Positions 34,249 through 46,900 of a stretch of 64,000 bases of DNA are shown here, piece by piece; positions within the stretch are counted from its first letter, which is position 1, and the number at the start of each line of letters is the position of its first letter. Position numbers and translations under genes: made by a program. This DNA is from Larix kaempferi (Eukaryota > Streptophyta > Pinopsida > Pinales > Pinaceae). The stretch lies in assembly GCA_027924585.1 (NCBI GenBank), contig BSBM01001662.1, positions 1,178,001 through 1,242,000 on the forward strand, written 5' to 3'. Under the pieces are notes generated by a model. That model saw nothing but the letters and a program-made list of their open reading frames with translations, did no database searches and was not told where the DNA came from.

Positions 34249-35317
34249 TGTAAAATACCCTTTAAGCTGGAAAACATTTTCTGTTTAGAAACATTATGAT
34301 AACTTTTATTGTAAAGTTTATATTGGACAGGTGTCCAAGGATGACTGTAATTTGCACAATATTTTATTATTTAATAAATAAAATAGGAGACAAACACCTA
34401 AGAGAACTGTTGAAAGAGTGGTTACTGATCCACTAGGTGGAATGGAATCTGGGGTAGAAGGCAATGGACAAGTGGCAACATCATGATGCAACTAACTAGC
34501 TGTTGGTATGGGAAAACTCCCTTGAAATGTGATCATAGTGCCCTGAAAGATGGGACTGGAGCTTGAGGCTCATTTATTCTAACTGACAACTAAAAGAACT
34601 AGGCAGTCTATATAATAGCCATCAAATATTGAACTGAGGTTCATCACTTTTCTTGACAAGGAAATTTACCTTGGGGTTTTGCTATGTTTGCACCCAAGAG
34701 ATTTGATGAGGGGATATGCTGTTGTTGATCATGTTGTGAGTCTGCCAAACTCTTATTGAGTTCAGGAGTTTGATGCTGAGTGGAGAAGGCATTTGTTTTT
34801 CAGGAGGTTGATACCGAGTGGAGAAGGTATTTTTGAGTGCCTTGCTTCTACACAGATTCCACCCACTTACTGGATCAGTAAGCAGGCTGAGGGGTTCATT
34901 AGAAGTCAGCAGTTGAGCTGCTTCTTCTGAAGCAAGTTGGGAGGAATAGGGCTCCTTGGGTGTTTGTCAGCCTATCGTCAATTACAGGTTCTATTGTCAT
35001 ATCTGTTTTATTTTTAATTTCTATTATCTATTTTGCATATTACAATTCTGCTGTTTATTAAAACTTTCACTGTTTAATTTATAAGTTATTTCATTTTCCT
35101 GTATAAGTTAGTAATTCTGCATAAATGTGAAATGATTGAATAGAATGGTTTTTGTATTTTTCCCCATGCAAAAGGAACAACATCGTACTCCAGTACAGAA
35201 ACTGATTAGAAATAGATAAGTCTGATAGGCAATAGCCAAGAGAATGAGAAGGTTGAATTATTATAACTTTTCAAGTTTCTATTTGCTCTTTAATTCCTGT
35301 ACTTACATTACAGTACT
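34249..35317 (+). mobile_element. GypA 3' LTR, first segment
   Basis: It starts TGTAAAATACCC and shows the uninterrupted target of the 19.2-kb element (GGTATGGGAAAACTCCC at 34506-34522). It ends at ACAGTACT, where the copia element enters. The counterpart in the 5' LTR runs straight through (ATAGTACTCTTATTATT near 26651). Confidence 0.9.
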
Positions 35318-35910
35318 TGTTAAATTTTGATCATTAATTCACAATACTTTAGGATCTTCACTGAGAGAATAACATATACAGTATATCAATGCATAACAAT
35401 CACAATAAGTATGAAAAGCATCACCAGAATCAAAAGCATGAGAGACAAGAGACACAGAGTTTCCGTGGGGAAAACCCTAAGGTGAAAAACCCCACAACTT
35501 CCTCAGAGATAGAGAGAGCAATGGCTCAACCAAAATACACTTGATATAGTATCCTAGAGCAGATTATCCTCCTCCTCACTAGTGCGCCACTTTCTGAGTG
35601 AGAGAGATATGACTTTCCAAATGATCTAAATAGAGATCTCCTAATCTCTATTTATACTAACCTATTTTCCTAGTGACCTTATGGGGCCGACTTGTCTAGC
35701 TAGGTACATCCACAATATAATATATATTTCAGGGCCGACCCCACACATGGTGGTCTAACAACCCATCGGCAAGTACACACACTTGCGACACTTGTCAATC
35801 CACATGATGACACTTCCTTATAGAGGAATAACACATCTCTAATAAGGGTACAATAAATATATATGAAATACATATATGAAATACATTCTGAAGTTACATA
35901 TACATCAACA
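35318..35910 (-). mobile_element. copia 3' LTR
   Basis: 593 bp, about 97% identical by eye to 41945-42548. It lacks an 11-12-bp AGTAAAACCAAA insert present in the other copy. A TATA-like TATAAATAGAG (minus strand) lies at 35644-35654. Confidence 0.9.
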
Positions 35911-35919
35911 CTCCCTCTT
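35911..35919 (-). other. copia polypurine tract
   Basis: On the minus strand AAGAGGGAG directly precedes the 3' LTR (TGTTGATG). This is the plus-strand priming site. Confidence 0.8.
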
Positions 35920-36229
35920 AACTAGGAAGGTATTTCTTGACACAGATCTGCTCGACAAGTCTTCTTCTCGGAATCATCGTCATCGATGCATTGTCATCAT
36001 CATCGTCACTGCTGCTGCTATCTCAACCAATCTCTGACTCTACTCGTCATAGGAAGTTCTACAGAGCTAGTCCTTTTTCATACTGGATGTAGGCCCGCCA
36101 CCTGCATGTCTTCGTCATCACTGGCCATACTGTGGAAATCTCAAGACTTATTACGTGCATCACAAAACCTTAAAAGAGTCTCTTGACTAGCAAGAACCCT
36201 AAAGAGCATCTGAGGCCTTTTTCATCCTG
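35920..36229 (-). other. copia 3' non-coding region, first part
   Basis: Between the polypurine tract and the minisatellites. It contains ATCATCGTC-type runs (35970-36010). No open frame is supported. Confidence 0.5.
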
Positions 36230-36760
36230 TCCAGATATCCAGGACTTATTACATGTGACCCTACCACAAAACCTCGAAAGAGAATCCCAAGAATGATTAT
36301 GAGCACAAGGCTCAACCTATCGGATCTCCTAGGGCACAAATTACATGTGGTCACCACAAAACCTCAAAAGAGCATCCCATGACTCATTACGAGCACAAGG
36401 CTCAACCTATCGGATCTCTTAGGGCACAAATTACATGTGGTCATGGTAAAACCTCGAAAGAGCATCCCAAGACTGATTACAAGCACACGGCTCAACCTAT
36501 CGGATCTCCCAGGGCACAAATTACATGCCATAGGACAAAACCTCGAAAGAGCATCTGCCAAATATCCCAGGGCACAAATTACATGCCATAGGCAAAACCT
36601 CGAAAGACTATCTGCAGATCTCCCAGGATACAAATTATATGTCCTCCCAAGAAAAACCTCGAAAGAGCATTTGCCAGATATCCCAGGGTACAAATTACAT
36701 GCCATAGGCAAAACCTCAAAAGACTATCTGCAAATATCCCAAGGCACAAATTACATTCTT
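36230..36760. repeat. minisatellite A in the copia 3' region (90-bp and ~58-bp units)
   Basis: CTCAACCTATCGGATCTC occurs at 36311, 36401 and 36491, exactly 90 bp apart. A shorter derivative, AACCTCGAAAGAGCATCTGC with CCCAGGGCACAAATTACATG, follows four times at ~57-59 bp. The short unit is the long one without the CTCAACC segment. Confidence 0.85.
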
Positions 36761-36819
36761 ATCTGCACAACCTGTTCCACGGCCACAGAGTATCAACCTT
36801 ATACTCACCATACATCATC

Positions 36820-37330
36820 CTGATGTACACATGATCATCCTGATCATCATCACTGCAACATCCTGCTGCATGTCATCTGGAGCAACATCCTAAATCTTGT
36901 CATCCATGATCATCCTGATCATACAATGCATCCACCTGATGCACACCAAGTATCTACCTGATACATATCATCATACATGATCCACCTGATCATACAGTGT
37001 ATCCACCTGATACAAATACAAATACATGATCCACCTGATCATACCTGATACATATCAACATACATGATCTACCTGATCATACAATGTATCCACCTGATAC
37101 ATATACAGATACATGGTCCAAGCATCCAACATGATGCATATAGAAAATACATACACATGATCCAACCGATCATATCCAGCATCCAACATGATGCGTACAT
37201 ATATATAAATGATCCAACTGATCATATCCAGCATCCAACATGATGCATCCATATACATAAAAATGATCCAACTGATCATATCCAGCATCCAACATGATGC
37301 ATACATACATATATAAATGATCCAACTGAT
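36820..37330. repeat. minisatellite B in the copia 3' region (~53-bp units)
   Basis: GATCCAAC(C/T)GATCATATCCAG units start at 37159, 37211, 37265 and 37319. The left part (36820-37110) is a looser series of GATCCACCTGATCATAC and TATCCACCTGATACA words. The words GATCATCCTGATCATC contain inverted GATCAT/ATGATC halves. Confidence 0.82.
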
Positions 37331-37447
37331 CATACAAAGTAGAAACCAAAACATCATCCTGATGCTCATCATACAGTGCTTACATCCACGGCCATGTGAA
37401 GGATCCTCCTTCCAACATGCTTGGAATGGCTTCTGCAAATGTGTCCA

Positions 37448-38480
37448 TCACTTCTTCCTCTTAGTGTCATCAATCTGAAGAACGCCAAGCCTCTCCCTGA
37501 AGTACTCGAACTTCACCCTGGCTAGTGGCTTCGTCAGCACATCTGCAATATACTCGTCCGTCGCAACATACAGGAGCTTCATAGCTCCTCTCTGCACCAT
37601 ATCCCTGATATAGTGATATTTGATCTCTATGTGTTTCGACCATGAAACAATGGGTTCTCGGACAACTTCACACAACTCTGGTTATCACAAAAGATACCAG
37701 TAGCATCCAACGGGAGATCAAATAACTCAGACAGTAGCTTCTGTAGACATACTGCCTCACAACTAGCTGAACAGGCTGCAACATACTCTGCCTCAGCTGT
37801 ACTCAGTGCTACGCAGGACTGCTTCCTGCTAAACCAAGAGATCACACTTGATCCCATACTGAAGGAGCACCCAGATGTGCTCTTCCTATCTGCAGCACTG
37901 CCAGCCCAATCTGAATCAACATAACCCTGTAGGTTAAACTTTTGATTCGCCTCATACTTGAGCCCATAATCCACTGTACCCTTCAGGTACCTCAGAACAT
38001 TCTTTACAGCAACCAGATGAACACTCCTCGGATCTTTCAAGAACTAACTCAATGTGTTCACGGCAAAGCAAATATCTGGTCTCGTGTTCGTCGGGTACAT
38101 CAAGGACCCAATCATCTGACGATACATAGAGACATCAACCGGCTCAGATGAAGCATCACATAGAAGCTTCAGATTCGATGCCATAGGTGTGGCCATGGCC
38201 TTGCAATCAATCATCCCGAATCTCTTCGGGATATCTACTGTGTACTTTCCTTGACCAAGGAAGATCCCACCTACACTCTGCCACACCTCCATACCTAGGA
38301 AATAATGCATCATTCCCAAATCTTTCATATCTAATTCAGCAGCGTGCTTCCTCTTTGTATCACACCAAGTTCTGGGAGCTTACTACAAGCCATACAAGGA
38401 TTTCTTCAATCTATACACATGTGACTCCCTGTCAGGTCTTGGGACTGCATCCCAAACATCTTCTTCATGATCGATGAATC
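37448..38480 (-). pseudogene. pol: copia reverse transcriptase C-terminus and RNase H relic
   Basis: Read on the minus strand. A remnant YRLKKSLYGL at ~38395-38366 is followed by two stop codons and APRTW. It then jumps directly to KRKHAAELDMKDLGMMHYFL (from ~38350). The segment that normally lies between, with the YVDD catalytic box, is absent. The frame continues to a stop at 38044, then RNase H (YVDSDWAGS, STAEAEYVA, IFCDNQS) to about 37640. A frameshift leads to the tail HIEIKYHYIRD and ADVLTKPL, which ends at TAA/TAG 37448. Confidence 0.88.
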
Positions 38481-39171
38481 ATGGCATTCCATTTCTTCAT
38501 CCCAGATCCTGGGAACTTCAATATCTTCAATAGATATCTTTGATGTTGGAGCAAATGTTGTAGTCCTTCTTTTGTAGGTGAAGATATACGGTCTTTCCTA
38601 CAAAACAAGTTAAATTGCATGATTAGAAACATTTCATAATTTTCAGAACAAATTCTTTACACATAAAGAAATATGTCATGCATTCATGCAGTTATCTTAG
38701 CCAATGCTTCAATACATCATTTATCCATGTTCCATAACTTTCTAGATGCCTTCCAGTCTCTACTAGAACATTGTTAAGAGTTTGTGCACTACTCCCAACA
38801 TGTCAGCAAAGAGGTTTCATTCTAGATAAGCAGCATTGGAATGTTGTACATTGCCATAGGCCACTTACCCATCACATGCATATTAGTAGTATCCTGTTAA
38901 TTAATGCAATCATTCTAATATGTACAATACATCTCCTAAGCATAATATTATTTAAACAAAAATAGGCAAGAAATGATAATTGAAATACTTATCTTTGTTT
39001 GTTTGTTGGGTGGACTCCCTCTGAGTCTTTGCTTCCTGGCAGGAGTTGCTGAAGTAGCTTCTTCTACACCTTTCTATTGTGGAATGTAGGAAGATGGTCA
39101 ACTCCCTCTGAAAATTTGCATCCTTGCAGGAGCTGCTGGAGTGTGCTCCCTCTTGATCTTTGCTTCCTGGA
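38481..39171 (-). pseudogene. copia integrase-RT linker with replaced RT N-terminus
   Basis: Near 39000-39170 the minus strand carries a linker with repeated CAGGAAGCAAAGA and CAGAGGGAG words (Pro/Arg-rich in one frame). From about 38960 to 38500 I see only AT-rich non-coding sequence where the N-terminal half of reverse transcriptase should be. A deletion with filler sequence is the simplest reading. Confidence 0.55.
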
Positions 39172-41370
39172 TTACCTGTCCTTGAACTTATATTCATCCT
39201 TACTGACATCAATCTTCTTGAACCCTGGAAAGTATAATCTGTAAGCCTTCAAGCTTTCACTGTAACCCACAAAGATACCCTTCTTTCCTGAAGGATCTAG
39301 TTTGGTCCTCTTTTCCTTTGGGACATGAGTGTATACTGGACAACCAAATATTCTGAGATGGCTGACTTCAGGTTTCTTACCAGAAAAGACCTCTTCTAGT
39401 GTCTTGTTGTCCAATATCTTGTGGGGTGTTCTGTTCTGCACATATACAGCTGTTCTAGCTGCTTCTGCCCATAAATGCATAGGTAGATCCTGGTCATGCA
39501 GCATTGCCCTCGCTGCTTCCATGATTGTTCTATTCTTCCTTTCTGCAACTCCATTCTATTGTGGATTGTAAGGAGTAGTCAATTCCCTCTTAATCCCTGA
39601 ATCACTGCAAAGCTTCTTGAATTCACCTAAGGTGAATTCTCCACCATTGTCGGATCTGAATGTTTTGATCTTCTTGTCAGTTTGATTCTCCATCAAGGTT
39701 TTGAATTCCTTGAACTTATCAAACACCTCATCCTTGTTCTTCAAGAAGTATACCCAAGTCTTCCTGGAGAAGTCATCAATAAATGAGACATAGGAAACAT
39801 ACCCACTAAGAGAATTGGATGACATAGGACCACATACATCTGAGTGGATGATTTTCAGGATATCATTTGCCTTGCTTTCACTACTTGGGAAAGCCTTCTT
39901 AATGTTCTTACCTTTTGCACATCCTTTGCAAACACCTTCATGTTTGGTCTTGATTTCAGGAAGACCCTCTATAGCCTTGCTTGCAATTGGAAGTGCCCTA
40001 TAGTGCATATGAGCAAGTATTCTATGCCAAAGTTCACTTGGCTCCATGGATTCATGCACCATGGCATGTTCAGGTTGTCCCTTCAATTTATACAAACCTC
40101 CCTCTTGCTCTCCAATCACTACTGCATCATCTATGGTCTTTTCCTTTGGCCACATTAGGACTTGGCCATCCACAAATGAAACCCTCATACCTTTTGCATC
40201 CAATGCAGAGATGGAGAGTAAGTTCTTCTTGAGCCCATGTACATAAAGGACTTCTTTCATCTTCAAATATTTTCAAGAGTCTAGGTAGTAGGAGGCTTCA
40301 CCACTTCCTTTGATTTGGTATTGATAATCATCCCCAAGTTTCACCTTATGGGGTGATTCATGTTCAGATAGGTTCACAAAATATTTCTTAAACCCAGTCA
40401 TGTGTTTGGAAGCCCCACTGTCAATTAACAAATCATTACAACCATGGGAGATAGTACCTGTGAGAGCAGAGATCAGAACATACTCTTCTTCACTTGATGA
40501 GTCATCATTACTATCATCACTTTCTACCCTAGCCTTCTTCTTGGGTGGTTCATCATCCTCGGCAGCATGAGCATGAAGCCTTCTTTTGCTGCCCTTATTC
40601 TTCTTGCTGGAGTTGTTGTTATTATCCCTTTTGTTCTTGGGACAATCTGAAGCAAAGTGACCCTTCTCATTGCATGTGAAGCATCTTAGATCCTTCTTAT
40701 TCTTTTGATAGGATATCTTGTAGCGAGAGTGCTCCTTCTTGGGCTTGCTTCTTTTGGTGTGAGCTGCAAGAGCTTGATATTCACCTCCCATCTTTTCCTC
40801 ATGAGCTACAAGTCTAGCTTCTTCTTGAGAGCATTCTTCCCGCAATCTGTTGAAGGATACCAACTTCTTTCTTGCACAGGTTCCTTGAATGAAGGAGTCC
40901 CATGACCTAGGTAGGCCATTCAGAGTGGTCATGACAACTTCCCCATTCTGCACCATTTCATCTACTGCTTCCAGTTGTTCCTTAATCTGGGAGACCCTAG
41001 AAAAATAAGATTGAATGGTTTCTCCATTCTGAAACTTTAATCCTTTCAATTGGTTCCGCAGGGTCATCTTCTGATTTATGTTCTTCCCTTCCAATAGCTT
41101 GGTCAAAGAGTCAAACATCTCCTTGGGTGTCTTTAGAGAAGACACATGGGGTATGAGATGGTCTTTGATAGAATCAGCAATGAATCTCTTTGCCTTGACC
41201 AAGTTCTTCTTATGCAATACTTTAGCCTCTTCATCCTCTGGGATAGGGATGTCTTCTTTTACATATGAGTCCAACTCATTCTCTTCCACGATTAACCCAA
41301 TCCTATACTTCCAAGCTCGGAAGTTATCAGCTCCTTCAAGCTTATCCTCAAGCTTGGTGTGGTGAGACAT
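39172..41370 (-). pseudogene. gag-pol: copia gag-protease-integrase relic
   Basis: Starts at ATG 41370 (MSHHTKLEDKLEG; the open frame further upstream has no ATG in a better place). Gag has the FRAWKYRI region and a CCHC knuckle, CFTCNEKGHFASDC. Protease: LLIDSGASKHMTG. In-frame TGA at 40273 and TAG at 39556 break the frame, which is otherwise kept to 39172. Integrase has the HHCC finger (LWHRILAHMHY, CKGCAKGK) and the catalytic motifs HSDVCGP, FIDDFSRK, FRSDNGGEF and NGVAERKNR. The acidic triad is therefore still visible. It is inactive because of the stops and the missing reverse transcriptase core. Confidence 0.9.
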
Positions 41371-41932
41371 CTTAAAGAGTACTTCAAATGGAAATAGAAA
41401 AGATTTAAGTCTTACCACTTGAAATGCTGAAAACTGGACCTGGTCCCGGATTAGGGTTTGTCAGAAAAACCCTAAAAATTCAAAATGGGAATTTCAACTT
41501 TCTGAAAGGATAGAAATATGCGTCTTGATGAGATGATCATCCTGGTGCATTCAGAATTTGAGATCATAAAAGTTTTACCCTTCAGATTTTCCTTTTTGTC
41601 GTCCCGGGTTCACTTGGGAGAGCCTTGAATTAGGGTTTGAGTTTCCCAGAGATATACCCATCCACAAATCTCGATCCAAAGCTCTAAACTTTGATTTTTG
41701 CAAGGAGCTTCCAGCTATGTCTTCAGATTCCAGAAATTCCTATTTTTGTGGAAACCCTAATTTTAAGGGCCAAATCTGAAAATGCTCAGAATTGAATTCT
41801 GATTGGACACATGGATTCGCCTTGACGAGTAGAGTCAATCCACTATACTGCTTTTCCAAAATCTATGGAGAGAAACCCAAAAAACAAGAAACTCAAGTTT
41901 CCGTCACTGCAAAATGTCTTCTTCTCAGGTTA
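41371..41932 (-). other. copia 5' untranslated region
   Basis: 562 bp between the primer binding site and the gag ATG, without a long open frame. The segment is usual for copia leaders. Confidence 0.7.
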
Positions 41933-41944
41933 GCTCTGATACCA
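41933..41944 (-). other. copia primer binding site
   Basis: On the minus strand TGGTATCAGAGC directly abuts the 5' LTR, which matches initiator tRNA-Met. Confidence 0.9.
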
Positions 41945-42548
41945 TGTTAAATTTTGAGCATTAATTCACAATACTTTAGGATCTTCACTGAGAGAATAAC
42001 ATATACAGTATATCAATGCATAAAAATCACAATAAGTATGACAAGCATCACAAAAATCAAAAGCATGAGAGACAAGAGACACAGAGTTTCCGTGGGGAAA
42101 ACCCTAAGGTGAAAAACCACACAACTTCCTCAGAGATAGAGAGAGCAATGGCTCAACCAAAGTAAAACCAAAATACACTTGAGATAGTATCCTAGAGCAG
42201 ATTATCCTCCTCCTCACTAATGTGCCACTTTCTGAGTGAGAGAGATATGACTTTCCAAATGATCTAAATAGAGATCTCCTGATCTCTATTTATACTAACA
42301 TGTTTGGCCAGTGACCTTATGGGGACGACTTGTCTAGCTAGGTACATCCACAATATAATATATATTTTAGGGATGACCCCACACATGGTGGTCTAATAAC
42401 CCACCGGCAAGTACACACACTTGCGACACTTGTCAATCCACATGACGACACTTCCTTATAGAGGAATAACACATCTCTAATAAGGGTACAATAAATATAT
42501 ATGAAATACATAGATGAAATACATTCCGAAGTTACATATACATCAACA
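41945..42548 (-). mobile_element. copia 5' LTR
   Basis: 604 bp, TG...CA, paired with 35318-35910. A promoter-like TATAAATAGAG is at 42284-42294 on the minus strand. Confidence 0.9.
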
Positions 42549-43965
42549 ATACTCTTATTATTAACTATTTTTAGTTAGTTGTTTTCATAGGTTATATACA
42601 ATATTTATGTTTATAATTGTTTCGGATTTCAAAATAATTATGTTTCTGTTTAATAATATAGGATTTATTTATCTATACTCGGTAGTAGAATTATTCTTAT
42701 TTATATCATAATAAATAAGTATTTACTCCAAAAGTACAGCAAGATGTTATTCTTCTACAGTTATCAAGATAGTTGTTATTTCTACCAAAAGAAAACCCTA
42801 ACAGAGTTATCCATCATTAGTTTATAAAAACATTACCATGGAAACAGGAGCAAGTTGCAATCTCAACAATTCTGATAATCTTTTCTTTCAAACATTAGAC
42901 AAGTCATTTCAAACAGAAGTGTCAAGACAAGCAAACTCGACTATCATTATTATAACAAGACTAAAGACAAGAACCAACAATTATCCAAAACATGCCTGTA
43001 GATCAAAATTTTTTATATCACTATCAGTTCACAGGTTTTAGATATTACAATATGACGGTACAAGCAGAATCAACAACAAATACTAAACCCTAACATTAGA
43101 TTTATTTCCTATCTTCCCTTAAAACGCAGCTACAACATTGTAAATTAAAACGAAGGATTGCACAAGCCGTGAGCGTTGTCAAATAATTACTTTTATCAAT
43201 TGCTCTTTTAAAGAAAATTGTCATATACTTCACCCATCGATTTATAGTTAATTTAAACCCTAAACGCAGCATTTCGTTATACAATTAGACAAGTTACATA
43301 CAGGCGGCTAGCTTCCATGAATATTTCTCATCTAGCCATTATTAATATGAAAACAAATAGTCAAGATATTTTTCACAAAAACATCCACCATCGTTTTTAA
43401 TCAAGTTAAACACAGAAGATTGACATCAAACGTATTGCATTGTATTTCTCTTACATCGTCAACGAGCTACAGGATAGGTTCATGGGTCAAGCCCAAAGAA
43501 TGAAAACTTGAATGGACGCATTTGGTATTTAAAACCATTCGTTACAGACCTTTAACTCGTGAGAGCTCAAAAACTCAACAAACAGAAGTTATTCCTCACA
43601 TTTTCCTTACGACATTACCAATGGGTCGAGGTTCTATCCTCCCCATACTTTTAAAAAGGTTCACAACCCTAATTATAAAACTCTGTGAGTCTTAAACACA
43701 ACAAACAGAATTTTTACACAGATGACCTTCTCATCTACAGGGTCTCAAGACATTGCCAAGGCTTACCGGTTGGGTATAGCTGTAGCCAACCTATGACACC
43801 AAAACCATAGCCTAACCATGAGTTGTTACCCTGCAACAATAAAAATCGAGATTGTGGTTAAAACCATTATCTTAATGAAGACTCAGCTTGAATAAACACT
43901 CAAAGACAGATTATGAAAGTTACAGGAGGATATTGAATACATTACCCTATCATTGAATATCGTAG
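42549..43965 (+). mobile_element. GypA 3' LTR, second segment
   Basis: It resumes the LTR at ATACTCTTATTATTAAC and matches 26655-28070 with scattered substitutions. It stops at ATCGTAG, exactly where TGTGACGTTCCCC of GypB begins. In the 5' LTR the sequence continues ATCGTAGCAGCTTCAACG. Confidence 0.9.
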
Positions 43966-46900
43966 TGTGACGTTCCCCAAATAACAATCGGACATTATGT
44001 TTCTAGAATATATATATATTTTTTATATATATTGTTATCATAGTGAAATTTATTTCAATAAGGGGCCAGATGAAAAAACTGCCAAAGAAGTCCTAGGAGG
44101 ACTGTTGTAAGAAACAATTTGTATTTAAATTATTTTTTTATTTAATAAAAGGATGAGCAGGAACAGCCAAGTTAAATGAGGAGATCATGCATGGAAAAGT
44201 GGGGGACAAGTTAGAGTTAACCTCTGGGAAATCAGAACAGGTGTCAGAAGTGTATTTAAGACACTAGACACACCCTGGAAATCAGGGATTCACTTAGCTG
44301 CGAAAATTCCATGAGGAATTGGCTGCTAATGGTAAGACCTAGGAAAAAACTATAAAAAGGATGGCATATGTGAGAGGCAGGACGCTGCTGAGTATGCCGG
44401 GAGATATACTTGATGTGTGAGCACTTTGTGTTAGGAAAGGGTTCTGAGGAAAGTGAAGGAGTGTTCTGAGGTTGACTGTCCTCACTTTTCATGCATGCAT
44501 CTGGCTCGGGGGTGATTACGGACAGACTTGGTGTTTGTATCTAATCTACGGTTGGGTGGAACGTGGCTGTTCCTGCTACATCCGGGTTAGTTACAAGTTT
44601 CAGGTTATTTTCTTTTCAATTCAGACTCTTCAGTATTTTGATAAGTATTTAATTCCATATAGTTAGTTGATATTTTATTCTTTTATGGAACTATGATCCT
44701 ATCCATGTAGTAGGATCTCTGCACCAGTCTGGCAGTAGAGTGTAAATGTTCCTTTTGTTAAAACCATTGATGCTGGTTGAAGGCGCGAACATCTAGGCTT
44801 ATATGTGATATTTATATCCAGTCTGGATATTCTCGTACTTCTGGAATTTAATTATGTTATATTGAAAAAAAAACGTATGGCGTGATGGTGGGACAGAGAC
44901 GAAATCTCTGTTTGTTATCTCATCTATTGATTGATTCCAGGATTGTGCTTTAATTGAATTTCCTTTTGATTAAATAGCAAAATATGATTCCAAGCCATAA
45001 TGTTGTTATTAACGCAAGATCCAGGATCAAATTAAAATACAATGCAATTAAAGGAAGGACCGAAATCACTCAAGCCAGAAATAAAATCAGTAGAGAACTA
45101 ACTCTGTTTTAATGGGTTATAGAACAACGATTAGCAGAGGCAACGGATCACTTCTGAATCTAAATAACCCAACAATTATACAAACATTTATACAGAGTAA
45201 AATTCAGATCTGATAAAATATAACGCTACGTGTTACTATCTGAACACACTCAAGCAGATAGTACAAACAATCATGTTAGAAAAGGAAGCTTCAGCGTTTA
45301 ACATCTGAACTAATCAGATATAATAACACCACTCATTATATTTATCTAGCATGATAACCTTAAACGGTTAGTAAATCTCCACAATTCTGTAGGTGCATGA
45401 ATTACAGAATACATTATTTCAGTAGAGAAGTAAACAGAAAATTCAAAACACGAATTCAACCCAAAGTCAAATCACAGAGATCTAATACATGCCGGAATCG
45501 GTTTTTCTCTTAAAGTTGTGATGTCTCTTACAAAGATATGTGTAGGATTTCACGCAAGTTTTGGATTGGGTTTATCTTATGGTTGTGATGACTATCATAA
45601 AGATTAATTACAAAACTCCTTCACAAACTCTAGATCTACGAAGATCACTTTGATTAACCTTTTTCCAGAGTACAAGTAGATGTAATTACTAAAATATCAA
45701 ACAGAAAGACGGAAGAAATACCACATTTCTGACCCTAGTAGATCTCGCCTATTTGGGTCTTAATACTTTGCAGATAATCTAGTAAACTGAGATTGCGATC
45801 TAGGTTATAACAAGTTTCTACTTCGACACATTACTGTGTTAAGTCTCCTATGGCCATACCCCGTCATCGACCGAAATTAAAATTTAAGAAGAAAGAAAAA
45901 CGGAATAAGCAATCCATCTGGAAAATAAAACATTATAACGGAATCCTGGAACCCTCAGAAATTGAGTGTTATCAGCTGGTAGGGTTTCAAAGTCGAGAGA
46001 CTCTTTATATAGAAGGTATTCCGAGAAATTCTGAGAAAGCTTGACAGCTCAGTAAAGTAGAATTTAAAGAAATCTTGACAGCTCAGTGCGCCTCTCGGTT
46101 CAGAACCCGACTCATAGGATTTAACCTTACATTTTATCTTACATCAATTCAGGATTATGACAGAAACCCTTAATCCAGAATCGAACCAGCGAAGCTTCTA
46201 AACTTAGCCATGGATGAAGCTAACTTCCCTTATGACGTGGTTGAAAGTCCTTCCCTACGGATACATCTGAATGGAGGTAATGCCACTTACCAGACCAAGG
46301 GACTCGCTTTCGAGCTATGCTGTTCCAATCTCGACTACCTGCCATCACCAATAGAAATTTTTTATTATTATCCAGTGGTTAATTGAACAGTCTAATTGAA
46401 ACAAATTCTAAACTTAGGGTTAAGCTTACCTCAGAGGAAGCCACGGGTGAATGGCTACTACAGGAGACTTGGAGATGTTCCTCATGATCGTTCAAATCAA
46501 CAAAACCAGCTTCAAAAAAATTCCACGGCAGGGAAAACTGCTAAATCATTTCAACCCCGAAGCTGTAGTGTTATCACCATTCTGGAGACCAACATAATAG
46601 AACTCTAATTCGAAACCATAAGTGAAATAAGCAAGCTCGTGGAGATTAACACTTTTCAAGAACCATGAAACCCTTACGGTCATTCAGGTGTGCAGGTGGC
46701 ACTGTTACATTCCATCGCCTTTATTGAGGTCACATGGCCCTGTCCTTTCTCCATTTCGCTGGCAGGCTTAGAGAAATACTACTAGCATCGTACAGACATC
46801 GTTCATTAAGATCATTTAATTGATAAGAAAACCCTGCATAGTGCGATCAGCTCTATGTGCCATCCAGCTACCATTTCGGTTAAAAACTTTAAGTTCCATA

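Larger units (their letters stand above)
35318..42548 (-). mobile_element. Ty1/copia element nested in the GypA 3' LTR
   Basis: 7231 bp on the minus strand. LTRs are at 42548-41945 (5') and 35910-35318 (3'), both TGTT...ACA-bounded when read on the plus strand (TGTTAAAT to CATCAACA). The flanks are GTACT on the left and ATACT on the right, a 5-bp target duplication with one change. The primer site adjoins the 5' LTR, and a polypurine tract adjoins the 3' LTR. The order gag, protease, integrase, reverse transcriptase, RNase H is that of copia. Stops, a frameshift and loss of the reverse transcriptase core make it inactive. Confidence 0.92.
6374..43965 (+). mobile_element. GypA: Ty3/gypsy LTR retrotransposon with three nested insertions
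   Basis: This is one retrotransposon read across its interruptions. The 5' LTR is 6374-6641 plus 25855-29837. A primer binding site follows at 29840, then a decayed gag-pol (29983-34136), a polypurine tract (34236-34248) and the 3' LTR (34249-35317 plus 42549-43965). The 3' LTR is cut by GypB, so its last ~1.77 kb is not in the window. The LTR ends are TGTAA...TTACA. The domain order (CCHC, protease, reverse transcriptase, RNase H, integrase) is that of Ty3/gypsy. The integrase is chromovirus-like, but no chromodomain is visible because the 3' coding end is truncated. The LTR copies differ by a few percent, so the insertion is not recent. Confidence 0.85.

Noticed and set aside
45850-46044. 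64-codon Lys-rich frame in the GypB LTR
   Set aside because: Lies in LTR sequence absent from the other units, and shows no domain.
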